Of a stretch of 64,000 bases of DNA, positions 26,448-35,802 are shown piece after piece (the stretch's first letter is position 1; each line of letters begins with the position of its first letter). The translations under genes and the position numbers were made by a program. Below the pieces are notes generated by a model that was given only the letters and a program-made list of their open reading frames with translations, had not been told where the DNA came from and did not search any database. The DNA is from Alitiscatomonas aceti (GTDB taxonomy: Bacteria; Bacillota; Clostridia; Lachnospirales; Lachnospiraceae): positions 1 to 64,000 of the forward strand of contig NZ_JAOQJF010000012.1 of the NCBI RefSeq assembly GCF_025567195.1, written 5' to 3'.

Positions 26448-28321
26448 CGCGGCGCGTGGCCCTGATGGGCAACCCAAACGTGGGAAAAAGCACCATTTTC
26501 AACGGTCTGACCCGGCTCCGCCAGCACACCGGCAACTGGGCCGGAGTCACCGTCTCCTGCGCCATGGGACAGTTTTCCTATGGCGGCCAGGATTTTTCCG
26601 CCGTGGACCTTCCCGGCATCTACTCCTTTGATACCCGTTCCGCTGAGGAGGAGCTGACAAAGGATTTTATTTTAAACGAGGACTACGACTTTCTGCTTGT
26701 GGTCTGCGACGCCACCTGCCTGGAGCGGGGGCTGTATCTGCTGTCCCAGGCCGCAGGGCTGCTGGAGCACAGAGAGGAGGCTGGTCCCATGCCCCAGGCG
26801 GTCCTCTGCGTCAATCTCTGCGATGAGGCTGAAAAAAAGGGGATCCGGATCGATTTTAAGGCCCTGGAGCGTTCCCTGGGGATCCCTGTGACTCCCTGCT
26901 GCGGCCGGACGGCCAAAGGCCTGTTAACCTTAAAGAAGCTGCTGGCCTCCCTGGCCGCCTCATGCCCCTGTGCCTGCGCCTCCTGCTCCCTGGGCTCTCC
27001 GTACCGGAGGCTCCCCTCCGCCTTCTCCCCCAAAGACCTGGCGGCCCAGGCGGTCACCTATACAAAGGAACATTACAGAAAAAGGGAAGAGCGTCTGGAC
27101 CGGATCCTCACCGGCCCCTTCACCGGTACGGCGGTCATGGTACTGCTGCTTCTGGGGATCTTCTGGCTCACCATCACCGGGGCCAATTACCCGTCCTCCA
27201 TGCTGTGGGACCTGTTTTTCTCCCTGGAGCCGCGGCTGGCTGAGGCCGCCCTTTCCATAGGCCTCCCCCAGTGGTTCATCGACATGGCTGTTTTCGGCGT
27301 ATACCGGGTGGTGGCCTGGATCGTGTCCGTCATGCTGCCTCCCATGGCCATCTTTTTTCCTCTGTTCACTCTGCTGGAGGATCTGGGGTATCTGCCCCGG
27401 GCGGCCTTTAATATGGACGGCGCCTTCCACAAATGCAGCGCCTGCGGAAAGCAGTGCCTGACCATGGCCATGGGCCTGGGCTGCAACGCCGCCGGGGTGG
27501 TGGGATGCAGGATCATCGACTCCCCCAGGGAACGGCTCATCGCCATCCTCACCAACAGCCTCATGCCCTGCAACGGCCGATTCCCCCTGCTGCTGACCAT
27601 GATCGCCCTTCTGGGAGCCGGAGGCGGCGTCTGGGCAGGGCTTCCGATGGAAAACCCCGTGCTCTCCTCCCTGCTGACCGCCCTGGTGCTGACGCTTTTT
27701 ATCCTGGCAGCCATCCTGGCCACCCTTGGGGCCTCATTCCTGTTATCCAGGACGCTTTTAAAGGGCGTTCCCTCGTCCTTTACCCTGGAGCTTCCGCCCT
27801 ACCGCCGCCCCCAGCCGGGAAAGGTCATCGTCCGCTCCATCTTTGACCGGACCCTGTTCGTCCTGGGCCGGGCCGTGGCTGTGGCCGCCCCGGCCGGTCT
27901 GGTGATCTGGCTTCTGGCCAATCTGACCGTGGGCGGAGAAAGCCTCCTTATGCACATTGCAGGCTTTCTGGATCCTCTTGGGGCCCTTATGGGACTGGAC
28001 GGCATCATCCTCATGGCCTTTATCCTTGGCTTTCCCGCCAATGAGATCGTCCTGCCCATTATCCTCATGGCCTATTTACAGAGCGGCGTCCTGGCCCCCA
28101 TGGACGATAAAACGGCCATCTTAAGCCTGCTGTCCGCCAACGGGTGGACCGTTAAGACCGCCGTCTGCATGGCTGTTTTCTCCCTGTTCCACTGGCCCTG
28201 CTCCACCACCTGCCTCACCATAAAGAAGGAGACGGGAAGCTTAAAATGGACCGCCGTATCCATCCTTCTGCCCACCGGGATCGGCGTACTCCTCTGTATA
28301 CTGGTGAATCTGGTGTTCTGA
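26444..28321 (+). CDS. feoB: ferrous iron transporter FeoB
   Basis: The 625-residue membrane protein imports Fe2+. The N-terminal GTPase has G1 GNPNVGKST (8-16), G3 DLPGIYSF and a G4-like CVNLCDEAEKKG in place of NxxD. Two Gate-type membrane regions follow, with LPRAAFNMDGAFHKCSACGKQC, the pore-lining Cys-rich segment, and GLGCNAAGVVGCRII. At 625 residues it is at the short end of FeoB. It is coupled to feoA by an ATGA overlap. No feoC follows. A DtxR- or Fur-type box was not found upstream. Confidence 0.92.
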   Translation: MTRRVALMGNPNVGKSTIFNGLTRLRQHTGNWAGVTVSCAMGQFSYGGQDFSAVDLPGIYSFDTRSAEEELTKDFILNEDYDFLLVVCDATCLERGLYLLSQAAGLLEHREEAGPMPQAVLCVNLCDEAEKKGIRIDFKALERSLGIPVTPCCGRTAKGLLTLKKLLASLAASCPCACASCSLGSPYRRLPSAFSPKDLAAQAVTYTKEHYRKREERLDRILTGPFTGTAVMVLLLLGIFWLTITGANYPSSMLWDLFFSLEPRLAEAALSIGLPQWFIDMAVFGVYRVVAWIVSVMLPPMAIFFPLFTLLEDLGYLPRAAFNMDGAFHKCSACGKQCLTMAMGLGCNAAGVVGCRIIDSPRERLIAILTNSLMPCNGRFPLLLTMIALLGAGGGVWAGLPMENPVLSSLLTALVLTLFILAAILATLGASFLLSRTLLKGVPSSFTLELPPYRRPQPGKVIVRSIFDRTLFVLGRAVAVAAPAGLVIWLLANLTVGGESLLMHIAGFLDPLGALMGLDGIILMAFILGFPANEIVLPIILMAYLQSGVLAPMDDKTAILSLLSANGWTVKTAVCMAVFSLFHWPCSTTCLTIKKETGSLKWTAVSILLPTGIGVLLCILVNLVF

Positions 28322-28354
28322 TGATCTTCCCCGTTCTCCTGTGTAATGATGCCA

Positions 28355-28384
28355 GGGTCAAAAGGCCAAAAAGCCTTTTGACCC
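28355..28384 (+). repeat. 12-bp perfect palindrome over the -35 of the two-component operon
   Basis: GGGTCAAAAGGC and GCCTTTTGACCC are perfect complements with a six-base loop. No T run follows, so it is a poor terminator for feoB. The right arm contains the TTGACC used as -35 of the next promoter, so it may be an operator. Confidence 0.6.
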
Positions 28385-28406
28385 AAACATCATAGAATGA
28401 TATAAT
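28378..28406 (+). promoter_or_regulatory. sigma-A promoter of the two-component operon
   Basis: TTGACC (28378-28383), 17-base spacer, TATAAT (28401-28406), with AAAGGGGGAAATCATCCT before the ATG at 28440. Confidence 0.65.
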
Positions 28407-28439
28407 CAGTATTAAAAAGGAAAAGGGGGAAATCATCCT

Positions 28440-29171
28440 ATGATCCATATCTGCATCTGCGACGACAGCGACGCCATGCGGGACGAGCTCTGTGGTCTGA
28501 TCCAGGAGCTCTGCCAAAAGCACAGCATCGCCGCCTCCGTATCCTGCTGCTCCTCCGGCGAGGAGCTGCTCTTCGATCCAGACGATAAAAACCGGACCAC
28601 TGACATCTTTTTTCTGGACATCCTGATGAAAAAGCTCAACGGCATTGAAACTGCCGCCAAACTCCGTGCCATAAATCCCACCGCCCAGATCATATTTCTC
28701 ACAGTCAGCAAGGAGCATGTTTTCGAGGCCCTGGACGTGATGCCCCTCCACTACCTGTTAAAGCAGGACATGCAGACGGAGAAGATCGAAAAGGTCTTTT
28801 TAAAGGCCGTTTCCCTGGCAGAAAAAGGACGGAAAGAGAAATTCACCTATAAATTCGGAAAGACCATCGGTTCCCTCCTTCTAAGTGATATCATCTACTT
28901 CGAGGTCAAAAACAGGATCATCGAGATCCATACAAAAAACGGGCCGCCCATTGAATTTTATGGAAATATCTCTGACCTGGAGCAGCAGCTCCCGCCAGAA
29001 TCCTTTCACCGGGTCCACCGCTCCTATATCGTAAACTTTGAAAATGTGGATTATCTCAGTGGAAAAGAATTTGTCTGCATCGACCGGACTGTGATCCCCA
29101 TCGGCCAGAAGTACGCCGATTCCCGGGAGCATTACCAGAATTACCTGCTCAACGGCCTTTCCATGGTCTGA
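28440..29171 (+). CDS. LytTR-family response regulator
   Basis: The 243-residue regulator has a receiver domain (1-120) with acidic pocket CDDSD and phosphoacceptor Asp60 in DIFFLDILMKK. It has an AgrA-like LytTR DNA-binding domain (about 140-238), seen from IYFEVKNRIIEIHT and FHRVHRSYIVNFENV. It is followed 16 bases later by its kinase. Targets are unknown; the next transcription unit on the same strand (31112 onward) is the nearest candidate. Confidence 0.85.
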   Translation: MIHICICDDSDAMRDELCGLIQELCQKHSIAASVSCCSSGEELLFDPDDKNRTTDIFFLDILMKKLNGIETAAKLRAINPTAQIIFLTVSKEHVFEALDVMPLHYLLKQDMQTEKIEKVFLKAVSLAEKGRKEKFTYKFGKTIGSLLLSDIIYFEVKNRIIEIHTKNGPPIEFYGNISDLEQQLPPESFHRVHRSYIVNFENVDYLSGKEFVCIDRTVIPIGQKYADSREHYQNYLLNGLSMV

Positions 29172-29187
29172 GCAGAGAGGAGGAGCT

Positions 29188-30990
29188 GTGGCAAACCGTA
29201 TCTATCATGCCTTCTGGCTGCTGTTTTTGTATATCGTCTGGCTGTTCCTGCTCTCTGTCCGGACCGAGCGGCCGACGGATTCCTACCATACGTTTCTGGA
29301 GCTCACCAGCCCTGGAAGCATCGTTCATTTTGATCACCAGGAGGCCCGGAAGGGCGTCCTGTCTTTTTCGTGCAGCCTTCCCGGAGACCGGGTGGAGCTG
29401 CCGTTTCTGGCGGTCAGCGGCCAGAAGCCGTCCAGAGTCCTGGCTGACGGCCGGGAGATACCGGTTCCGGAAGACTGCGAAACTCTTGAGATCAGCCCCG
29501 ATACCTGGTTTCTGATCCCCCTGGACCCGGCCGGCGATCCGGCCCTTTCCCGCCTGGATGTCCAGTTTGACCCCGGCTTTTTAAAGGACGCTCCAGCCCC
29601 CTCTGCCGAATATGAGATCCGCACGACGCCCCGGATCTGCTTCGGCTCCCGCAACGCCCTGTTAAATAACCTGGCCATGTCCGGGACACTCCATCTCATT
29701 ACCTCTGCGGTTTTGTTTTTTGTGGCCCTGGTGATCCTTCTGGCAGGCTCCGTATTCCGTTATATATACAAAATACAAACTTATATTTCTGCTATCGGCT
29801 TCTGCTTTCTGGGCTTCGCTGTCTGGATCCTCTGTGAATCCTCCCTGGCCAGCTCTGCCCTCAGCGGATATGCCATCGATACCATCAAATGCATCGCCAT
29901 CTTTATCATCCCGGTGCTTTTATACCGGTATATCTCTCTGGAATTTCCCCGGACGTACCCTGGGATCTTTACCTTCCTCTGCCTGTTCCACTTTGCGGTC
30001 CTGATCCTCTCCGTTGCAGTGATCATGGCCGGGTACATCCCCTTTTACCGGCTGGAGCAGTCCCTCTGGTTCCTGTTCATCTGCACCCTTATGGTCTGCA
30101 TCTGCTATCTCAGCGCTGAGGTCTCGGAAAACAGGAAAATGCATACCGTTTATATCGGGATCATCATCAGCTTCTTTACCTTTTTTATCTACCTGCTGTT
30201 CTACAACTTCCAGCCCATGATCGCCATCCGCAGCCTGGTCACCGGAGCCATCCTGCTGATCCTTTATAACCTGGCCCTGCTGGTGCCGGAAACGGCCCGG
30301 ATCTACCGGCAGAGCCTGGAGCGAAAAAATCTGGAACGCCAGCTCAACGAGCAGGTCCTCCATTACAAGGTCCTGGAGGGCCGGGAAAGCCAGTACCGGG
30401 AACTGCGCCATGACATGAAAAACCACTGGCAGATGGTCCAGACCCTCCTCGCCTCCGGAAGGCTTTCCGAAGCCCTGGACTACACATCCAGGATCCAGGA
30501 CCAGCTGGAATTCCATACCCGCTCCCACCAGATCATCAGCACAGGAAATCCGTTTTTAGACGCGGTCCTCACCTCCAAGCTGGGGCAGGCCGCGGCCAGT
30601 GGGATCCAGGTGGACACCGAGATCATGGTGGTAAAAAACATGAAGATCGATATGGTGGACTGCGGGATCATCTTCGGAAATATCCTGGAAAACGCCATCG
30701 AAGCCTGTTTAAAGCAAAGCGGGGAGGCTGACCGTAGGATCCTCGTAAAGCTCCTGTATAAAAAGGGAATGCTGGTCTGCGGCATCTGCAACTCCATGGA
30801 TCCGGACACCTCTGTCCGCTCTGGCTTTGCCACCACCAAGCCGGAAGCCGAAAGCCATGGCCTGGGGCTCCCCAACGTCCGGGAAGCCGTGGCCAGTTAC
30901 GGCGGGACCTTAAATCTCAAGGCACAGGACGGCCGCTTTGAGGTTTCCTTTGTCCTGTTCGGCGTGGCTCCATCCTATTGTGCAGTCTGA
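29188..30990 (+). CDS. GHKL sensor histidine kinase, 7TM-type with outer domain
   Basis: The 600-residue kinase starts at GTG after GGAGGAG. A first membrane helix (about 8-23) and an outer beta-rich domain (about 25-160) precede about seven membrane spans (165-370), as in 7TMR-DISM sensors. A coiled linker leads to the H box ELRHDMKNHWQ (His408) and N box GIIFGNILENAIEAC, with the G box SHGLGLPNVREAV. The ligand is unknown. No AgrB/AgrD-like genes are present, so a peptide signal cannot be claimed. Confidence 0.82.
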   Translation: MANRIYHAFWLLFLYIVWLFLLSVRTERPTDSYHTFLELTSPGSIVHFDHQEARKGVLSFSCSLPGDRVELPFLAVSGQKPSRVLADGREIPVPEDCETLEISPDTWFLIPLDPAGDPALSRLDVQFDPGFLKDAPAPSAEYEIRTTPRICFGSRNALLNNLAMSGTLHLITSAVLFFVALVILLAGSVFRYIYKIQTYISAIGFCFLGFAVWILCESSLASSALSGYAIDTIKCIAIFIIPVLLYRYISLEFPRTYPGIFTFLCLFHFAVLILSVAVIMAGYIPFYRLEQSLWFLFICTLMVCICYLSAEVSENRKMHTVYIGIIISFFTFFIYLLFYNFQPMIAIRSLVTGAILLILYNLALLVPETARIYRQSLERKNLERQLNEQVLHYKVLEGRESQYRELRHDMKNHWQMVQTLLASGRLSEALDYTSRIQDQLEFHTRSHQIISTGNPFLDAVLTSKLGQAAASGIQVDTEIMVVKNMKIDMVDCGIIFGNILENAIEACLKQSGEADRRILVKLLYKKGMLVCGICNSMDPDTSVRSGFATTKPEAESHGLGLPNVREAVASYGGTLNLKAQDGRFEVSFVLFGVAPSYCAV

Positions 30991-31111
30991 CGGATTTTCA
31001 CTACATTTTTCCTGCCTTTTGCATCATTTATGCCCACTTCTGGCTTTTAGAATGCTAAACTTTTTCTGTAATCCATAAAATTTTCATAAACATGAAAAGG
31101 AGGGGGAAAGG

Positions 31112-31600
31112 ATGTACAACCCAGAGGATCCCGTGGGAAAGGTCACGGAGACCATGGCAAAGCTGTTTGCGGTCATGGCCGATGAAGTGATCCGGGAAAT
31201 GGGGCAGGAAAAGGGAGAAGCTGTTGTAAAGCGGGCAGTGCGCCGTTTTGCCAACATGAGGGCCCAGAAGATCATCGAAAACATCAAAAAGGACGGAAAG
31301 GAAGTCACCTTCCATACAGTGGAGGAATATTCCGATTATCCGGCCAATGAGGCGTGGGACTGCGACTCTTTCGTGGAGGGGAATACACTGAAAGAGATCA
31401 ACCGCGTCTGTCCGTTTTCCACGGCCTTCCGTGAGATCGGCCTTGAAAATGCCGGGAAGCTCTACTGTGAGGAGATCGACATTGCTCTCAATGAGGCCTT
31501 TTTCGGAAAGATCGACTTTAAGCGCCCTGCGCTCTTTACCGACGGTCCCTGCGCTCCGTGCGAAATGATCGTGACCCGTCTGGAAGACCAGACCAAATAA
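31112..31600 (+). CDS. L-2-amino-thiazoline-4-carboxylate hydrolase-like protein
   Basis: The 162-residue protein resembles the ATC hydrolase family, which opens the thiazoline ring during conversion of ATC to cysteine. Seen are GEAVVKRAVRRFANMRAQKI, then CPFSTAFREIGLENAGKLYCEEIDIALNEAFF and a late CAPCEM. The family is widespread in Clostridia and most members have no proven substrate. GGAGGGGGAAAGG precedes the ATG. It is 21 bases from a transporter gene, so enzyme and transporter may share a small amide or thiazoline substrate. Confidence 0.65.
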   Translation: MYNPEDPVGKVTETMAKLFAVMADEVIREMGQEKGEAVVKRAVRRFANMRAQKIIENIKKDGKEVTFHTVEEYSDYPANEAWDCDSFVEGNTLKEINRVCPFSTAFREIGLENAGKLYCEEIDIALNEAFFGKIDFKRPALFTDGPCAPCEMIVTRLEDQTK

Positions 31601-31621
31601 TCAGGCAGGAGGATGTAAAAA

Positions 31622-32968
31622 ATGAACGGAACGGAAGTAAATCCGCGTTACTCAGAAAGCGCCCTGAAAGAAAAGGCGTTTTTACAGGAACTCAATAAAA
31701 AACCGCCCCTCCAGAAATTCTTTGGCTACTGCAAGCTTTCTGGACCGGGCTTTATGAACGCAGCCTTTACCCTGGGTGCAGGCTCCTTTGCCAGCTCCGT
31801 TACCTTAGGCGCCGCCTACGGTTACGACATGCTCTGGATCCCGCTGTACTCATTCGCCCTGGGACTTTTCATGCTGGCCCTTGCCACCCGGTTCGTGACC
31901 GCATCGGAGCTCTCCGTCATCAAGGCCCAGGATAAATTCCACGGAAAATTCTTTGGAAGCTTTGCCACCGGACTCGTGGCCTGCTTTGTGGCTTCCATTG
32001 TTTATAACTTCGGCCAGTACGCCCTGGGAGCAGACGCCGTTACCGCCCTGTTCTCGGTGGTGAACATCAATGTTCCTAAGAACATCAGCTGGATCTTACT
32101 GGTGGCTGTTTCCGTACCTCTTTCCTTAATGTACGGCTCCGGCGACAACCCCAAGGGCGTTAAGATCGTAGAGAACGCCATGAAGATCCTCATCGGCATC
32201 ATGTTAGTCGTGTTCGGCGCTGTCCTCTGTGTCACCGGCGTGGACTTCAAAGCCATGATCAAGGGACTCCTGATCCCAACTCTTCCCAGCGGGATCGACG
32301 GCATCGTCATGCTGATCGCCTCCCTGACCGCCACCATCGGCGTTATGGACTGGGTACTGTTCAACAACGGCATGGAATCCCGCGGATATTCCGAAAATCA
32401 CGAGACTCTGGGCCACTTTGACGCCGTATTCGGCGGACTGGTCCCGGTGACCCTGGTGCTTTCCTTCGTTTCCATCGCATTTGCTGAGGCATTTGCCGGT
32501 CAGGAGGGGATCCCCACCGACTCCACTGCACTCTGCAACGCCCTGGTAGCCGTAATTCCGTCCATCTGGATCCAGCTGGGCTTCTACATCGGCATCATCG
32601 CCCTTGTGTGCTCTTCCATGATCGGATTAAGCGTTACCTGCGCCACCTCCTTCTATCAGTCCACCAACGTAAAGAAGGACACCAAGGCATGGTACCATCC
32701 GTTCATCGTCCTGGCTCCCCAGATCGGCTTCTTAGGCGCATTCTTTGGAAAGCCTGTGATGGTGGTCGTATTCATCGCCGCCATGCAGTCCTTATTTAAC
32801 TGGATCTCCGGCAACTCCTGGTATCTCCTGGGCAATGATCCCAGATACCTGGGTAAAAAGGTCATCCAGTCCAGATTCTTCAACGCCGGCATCCTTGCCT
32901 GCATTTCGGTCCTGAACATTGTATTTATCACCTTTATCATGAGTAAGATGGGAGTGTGGCCAGCATAA
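31622..32968 (+). CDS. Nramp-related membrane transporter lacking the usual metal-site motif
   Basis: The 448-residue protein has about eleven membrane spans. The first span region reads SGPGFMNAAFTLGAGSFASS, in register with the Nramp GPGxxx...DPGN segment but with GAG in place of DPG. The span-6 region has TATIGVMDWVLFNNG rather than the MPH motif. Nramp folds belong to the APC superfamily, so an organic or different ionic substrate is possible. The stop overlaps the start of a 75-residue membrane protein (TAATG), and an ATC-hydrolase-like gene precedes it. GGAGGATG upstream of the ATG. Confidence 0.6.
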   Translation: MNGTEVNPRYSESALKEKAFLQELNKKPPLQKFFGYCKLSGPGFMNAAFTLGAGSFASSVTLGAAYGYDMLWIPLYSFALGLFMLALATRFVTASELSVIKAQDKFHGKFFGSFATGLVACFVASIVYNFGQYALGADAVTALFSVVNINVPKNISWILLVAVSVPLSLMYGSGDNPKGVKIVENAMKILIGIMLVVFGAVLCVTGVDFKAMIKGLLIPTLPSGIDGIVMLIASLTATIGVMDWVLFNNGMESRGYSENHETLGHFDAVFGGLVPVTLVLSFVSIAFAEAFAGQEGIPTDSTALCNALVAVIPSIWIQLGFYIGIIALVCSSMIGLSVTCATSFYQSTNVKKDTKAWYHPFIVLAPQIGFLGAFFGKPVMVVVFIAAMQSLFNWISGNSWYLLGNDPRYLGKKVIQSRFFNAGILACISVLNIVFITFIMSKMGVWPA

Positions 32969-33195
32969 TGAACATTCAGAAATTTTTAGATTCCAAACAC
33001 GGAAAGCTTCTGGGACGCGTATATTTCCTGATCCTTCTGTTCATCGGAAACGCGCTGATCCCCATTGGAGCAGTCATGAAATTTTTACATAATGGATCCG
33101 GCGTCCTCATGATCCTGGGGATCATCATCACTGTGGCCGCCATTGTGATCCTCTCCACGCCTTATGATCTGAGCAATTATAAGGAAGAGAAATAA
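32968..33195 (+). CDS. small two-span membrane protein, candidate transporter partner
   Basis: The 75-residue protein (MNIQKFLDSKHGKLLGRVYF...) has two hydrophobic helices (about 18-38 and 47-66) and charged ends. The ATG shares its A with the stop codon of the upstream transporter, so translation is coupled. No family recognised. An accessory subunit is plausible from coupling alone. A terminator follows. Confidence 0.65.
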   Translation: MNIQKFLDSKHGKLLGRVYFLILLFIGNALIPIGAVMKFLHNGSGVLMILGIIITVAAIVILSTPYDLSNYKEEK

Positions 33196-33228
33196 TCCGC
33201 ATACAAATTCCTTCTATTTGTGCAAGAA

Positions 33229-33270
33229 GGGAGCCCGCACACCGGCTGGTGCGGGCTCCCTATTTTTTTA
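33229..33270 (+). terminator. intrinsic terminator between convergent operons
   Basis: A 12-bp perfect stem GGGAGCCCGCAC / GTGCGGGCTCCC with an eight-base loop is followed by TATTTTTTTA on the plus strand. The minus side has only a weak T run, so it mainly ends the Nramp-like operon but may also stop the TRAP operon. Confidence 0.9.
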
Positions 33271-33303
33271 TCTTCTGTTGGATCCTCTTCCGCTGTTTAT
33301 CTC

Positions 33304-35277
33304 CTACGCCGCAGCCCGCTTCTTTTTATCTGCAAGCTGCCAGACCACAGAGGCTCCTACAATGGCGATCCCCGCCAGGTCTGTGACCGTGCCTGGAATG
33401 ATCAGGCAGAGACCGCCGACCACGGCCAGGATCCTCTGGATGGGATTCATATTGGTCACCATATAGCCCTCCAGGCCTCCGGCCACGCCGGTCAGGCCCA
33501 CCAGGGAGGTGACGATGATGATCACCACCTGGACCACGTCTGCGTCAATGAACAGCATCGCCGGGTTAAAGGCGAAGATATACGGCACGATGAAGGCCGC
33601 GATTGCAAGACGGGAAGCGTTTAAAGCCGTCTTCATGGGATTGGATTTGGCAATGGCAGAGCCTGCATAGGCTGCCAGGGCCACCGGAGGCGTAATATCC
33701 GCCACAATGCCGAAATAGAATACAAACATATTGGCCGCGATCTTATTGATCCCCATACCGTTTACCAGAATAGGGGCACAGGTGGTGGCCATGATGATGT
33801 AGTTGGCAGTGGTGGGAACGCCCATACCCAGGACGATACACGTCAGCATCGTAAGGAACAGGGCGATGATCACACGGTCACCGGCCACACTGACGATGGC
33901 AGAGATCAGGATCTGTCCCAGACCGGTCATGGTAACCACACCGGCGATGATCCCGGCGATGCCGCAGGCCACGGCCACGGAAAGAGTATTCTTTCCGCCC
34001 GTTTCCAGAGCGTTCACAAACCGCGTGGGATTCATACGGGTACTTTTATTGGGGATGCTCACCAGGATCGCCAACAGCGTGGCGATCACGGCTGAACGGG
34101 ACATGGTGTAGCCCATCATGACCATGGCCACCAGCGCCACCAGCGGGATCAGCAGGTATCCCTGGCGGATGAACAGGGGAACGAATTTCGGCAGGTCCTC
34201 TTTGGCGATCCCCTTTAATCCCAGCCGTTTGGCTTCCAGGTGTACCGTAATAAAGATACCAGTGAAATATAAAAGCGCCGGGAAGATGGCCCGCATGGCG
34301 ATCTCACTGTACTGGACGCCCACCATCTCCGCCATCAGGAAGGCGGCTGCACCCATGATCGGCGGCATGATCTGTCCGCCGGTGGAGGCCGCTGCCTCAA
34401 CAGCTCCGGCAAATTCGCCCTTGTAGCCCGTCTTTTTCATCAGCGGGATCGTCACGGAGCCGGTGGTAACTGTATTCCCCACAGAACTTCCGGATACCAT
34501 TCCGCAGAGGGCCGAGGAGATGACGGCCACCTTGGCCGGACCTCCGGTGGAAGCGCCCGCCAGGGAGTTGGCCAACTGGATAAAGAACTCCGAGATCCCG
34601 GTGGCCTCCAGGAATGCGCCGAACAGGATAAACAGCGCGATATACGTGGAGCAGACGCCGATGGGAGTTCCGATGACGCCGCTGGTGGTATAAAACAGGT
34701 TATAAACGATGGATTTTAATACCTGGGGGAAGGCTCTTCCGGCTCCCAGGCCGCTGTAAAACGCGTAGCCGATAAAGACCGTCGCCACACACAGGATCGG
34801 AATGCCCACCACTCTCCGGCAGGTCTCCGCCAGCACCAGGATGCCGATGATGCCTACGATGACCTCCAGCTGGCTGATCCGGGTGGCGTGGCCGATGATG
34901 GTCTTAAAGTTGATGACAAAATAGAAATAGGCACCGGCTCCCAGGACCATCAGCACGATATCATAAATGGGAATATGATTTTTCTTCGTGCTGCCCTTTT
35001 TTGCCGGATACACCAGGAATGAGAGGATTATGACGATCCCCACAAACAGGGAGCGGCGCACCCGTTCATCCCAGTTGGCAAACAGGTTCATATACACCAT
35101 TAGCAGGGCAAACGCCGCCAGCAGATAGCGGACGACCTTCTTGGGAACACCCTCCCAGATACGGGTATTGGATTCCCTGTCATATTTTTTCATGATGGCT
35201 TCCACGTCTTCCGCCGTTCCTGTGGAAGTATCCACGGCTGGAGCCGTGTTCACGTTCATTTTCTCTTTTTCTGACAT
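33304..35277 (-). CDS. TRAP transporter fused permease (DctQM type, TAXI group)
   Basis: The 657-residue membrane protein has a four-span DctQ-like start (about 45-150) followed by a DctM-like permease of about twelve spans. It includes the GMVSGSSVGNTVTTGSVTIPLMKKTGY stretch, the ASTGGQIMPPIMGAAAFLMAE block and GMGVPTTANYIIMATTCAP, all typical of fused TAXI permeases. It uses a Na+ or H+ gradient to import organic acids. Start at 35277 after AAAGGAGGGGGAAGGG. It follows the DUF1850 and solute-binding genes in the usual TAXI order. Confidence 0.9.
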   Translation of the reverse strand: MSEKEKMNVNTAPAVDTSTGTAEDVEAIMKKYDRESNTRIWEGVPKKVVRYLLAAFALLMVYMNLFANWDERVRRSLFVGIVIILSFLVYPAKKGSTKKNHIPIYDIVLMVLGAGAYFYFVINFKTIIGHATRISQLEVIVGIIGILVLAETCRRVVGIPILCVATVFIGYAFYSGLGAGRAFPQVLKSIVYNLFYTTSGVIGTPIGVCSTYIALFILFGAFLEATGISEFFIQLANSLAGASTGGPAKVAVISSALCGMVSGSSVGNTVTTGSVTIPLMKKTGYKGEFAGAVEAAASTGGQIMPPIMGAAAFLMAEMVGVQYSEIAMRAIFPALLYFTGIFITVHLEAKRLGLKGIAKEDLPKFVPLFIRQGYLLIPLVALVAMVMMGYTMSRSAVIATLLAILVSIPNKSTRMNPTRFVNALETGGKNTLSVAVACGIAGIIAGVVTMTGLGQILISAIVSVAGDRVIIALFLTMLTCIVLGMGVPTTANYIIMATTCAPILVNGMGINKIAANMFVFYFGIVADITPPVALAAYAGSAIAKSNPMKTALNASRLAIAAFIVPYIFAFNPAMLFIDADVVQVVIIIVTSLVGLTGVAGGLEGYMVTNMNPIQRILAVVGGLCLIIPGTVTDLAGIAIVGASVVWQLADKKKRAAA

Positions 35278-35293
35278 CCCTTCCCCCTCCTTT

Positions 35294-35800
35294 CTACATT
35301 CCGGGCTCACAGGAGAACTCCACCTTGCTGTTTTTTCCGCAGAGCTCCCTTAAGCTGACCGCTTCTCCATGGATCGTAAGGACATGGTCGGAAACCGTCC
35401 CCACGATGTAAGAAAGCCATGGCATTTCCCGGTCAAAGCCAGAAACGATCATTTCTCCGTTTTCCCCATATTCCAGCTTCTGCCCCTCTTCGATCTCTGT
35501 CTGGACTCCGGCTCCGAAATTATTGTAGATGGTCCGCACCACATAGATCCTGTGGTCCCGGATCTCATATACGTCCGTCAGCGGGTACTGGTTGACGGAA
35601 TGGATGAACGTGACGGAAAATTCGTCCCCCTCTGAAACGGAGAACCGCGCATACTCCTCCTTTGTATCCCCATCCCGTAAGACCAGCGTATCTTTTCCGG
35701 AAGCCCCCGCAAAAAAAAGGGCAGTGAGCGCAATGGCTGCAATAAACACAACCGTTATTGCAGCCATTGTAAATATTCTTTTTTTCTTATCTTCCAGCAA
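35294..35800 (-). CDS. DUF1850 protein of the TAXI-TRAP operon
   Basis: The 168-residue protein has one N-terminal membrane helix (about 10-32) and an outer domain with FSVTFIHSVNQYPLTDVYEI and YNNFGAGVQTE, the recognisable DUF1850 blocks. DUF1850 genes are habitually next to TAXI-TRAP genes; an accessory role in the transporter is assumed but unproven. It lies two bases after the solute-binding gene stop, so it is cotranscribed. Confidence 0.8.
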   Translation of the reverse strand: MLEDKKKRIFTMAAITVVFIAAIALTALFFAGASGKDTLVLRDGDTKEEYARFSVSEGDEFSVTFIHSVNQYPLTDVYEIRDHRIYVVRTIYNNFGAGVQTEIEEGQKLEYGENGEMIVSGFDREMPWLSYIVGTVSDHVLTIHGEAVSLRELCGKNSKVEFSCEPGM

Positions 35801-35802
35801 AA

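Noticed and set aside
28440..30990. Agr-type quorum-sensing locus
   Set aside because: Regulator and kinase resemble AgrA/AgrC in class, but no AgrB protease or AgrD peptide gene is present nearby and the kinase has a large outer domain.
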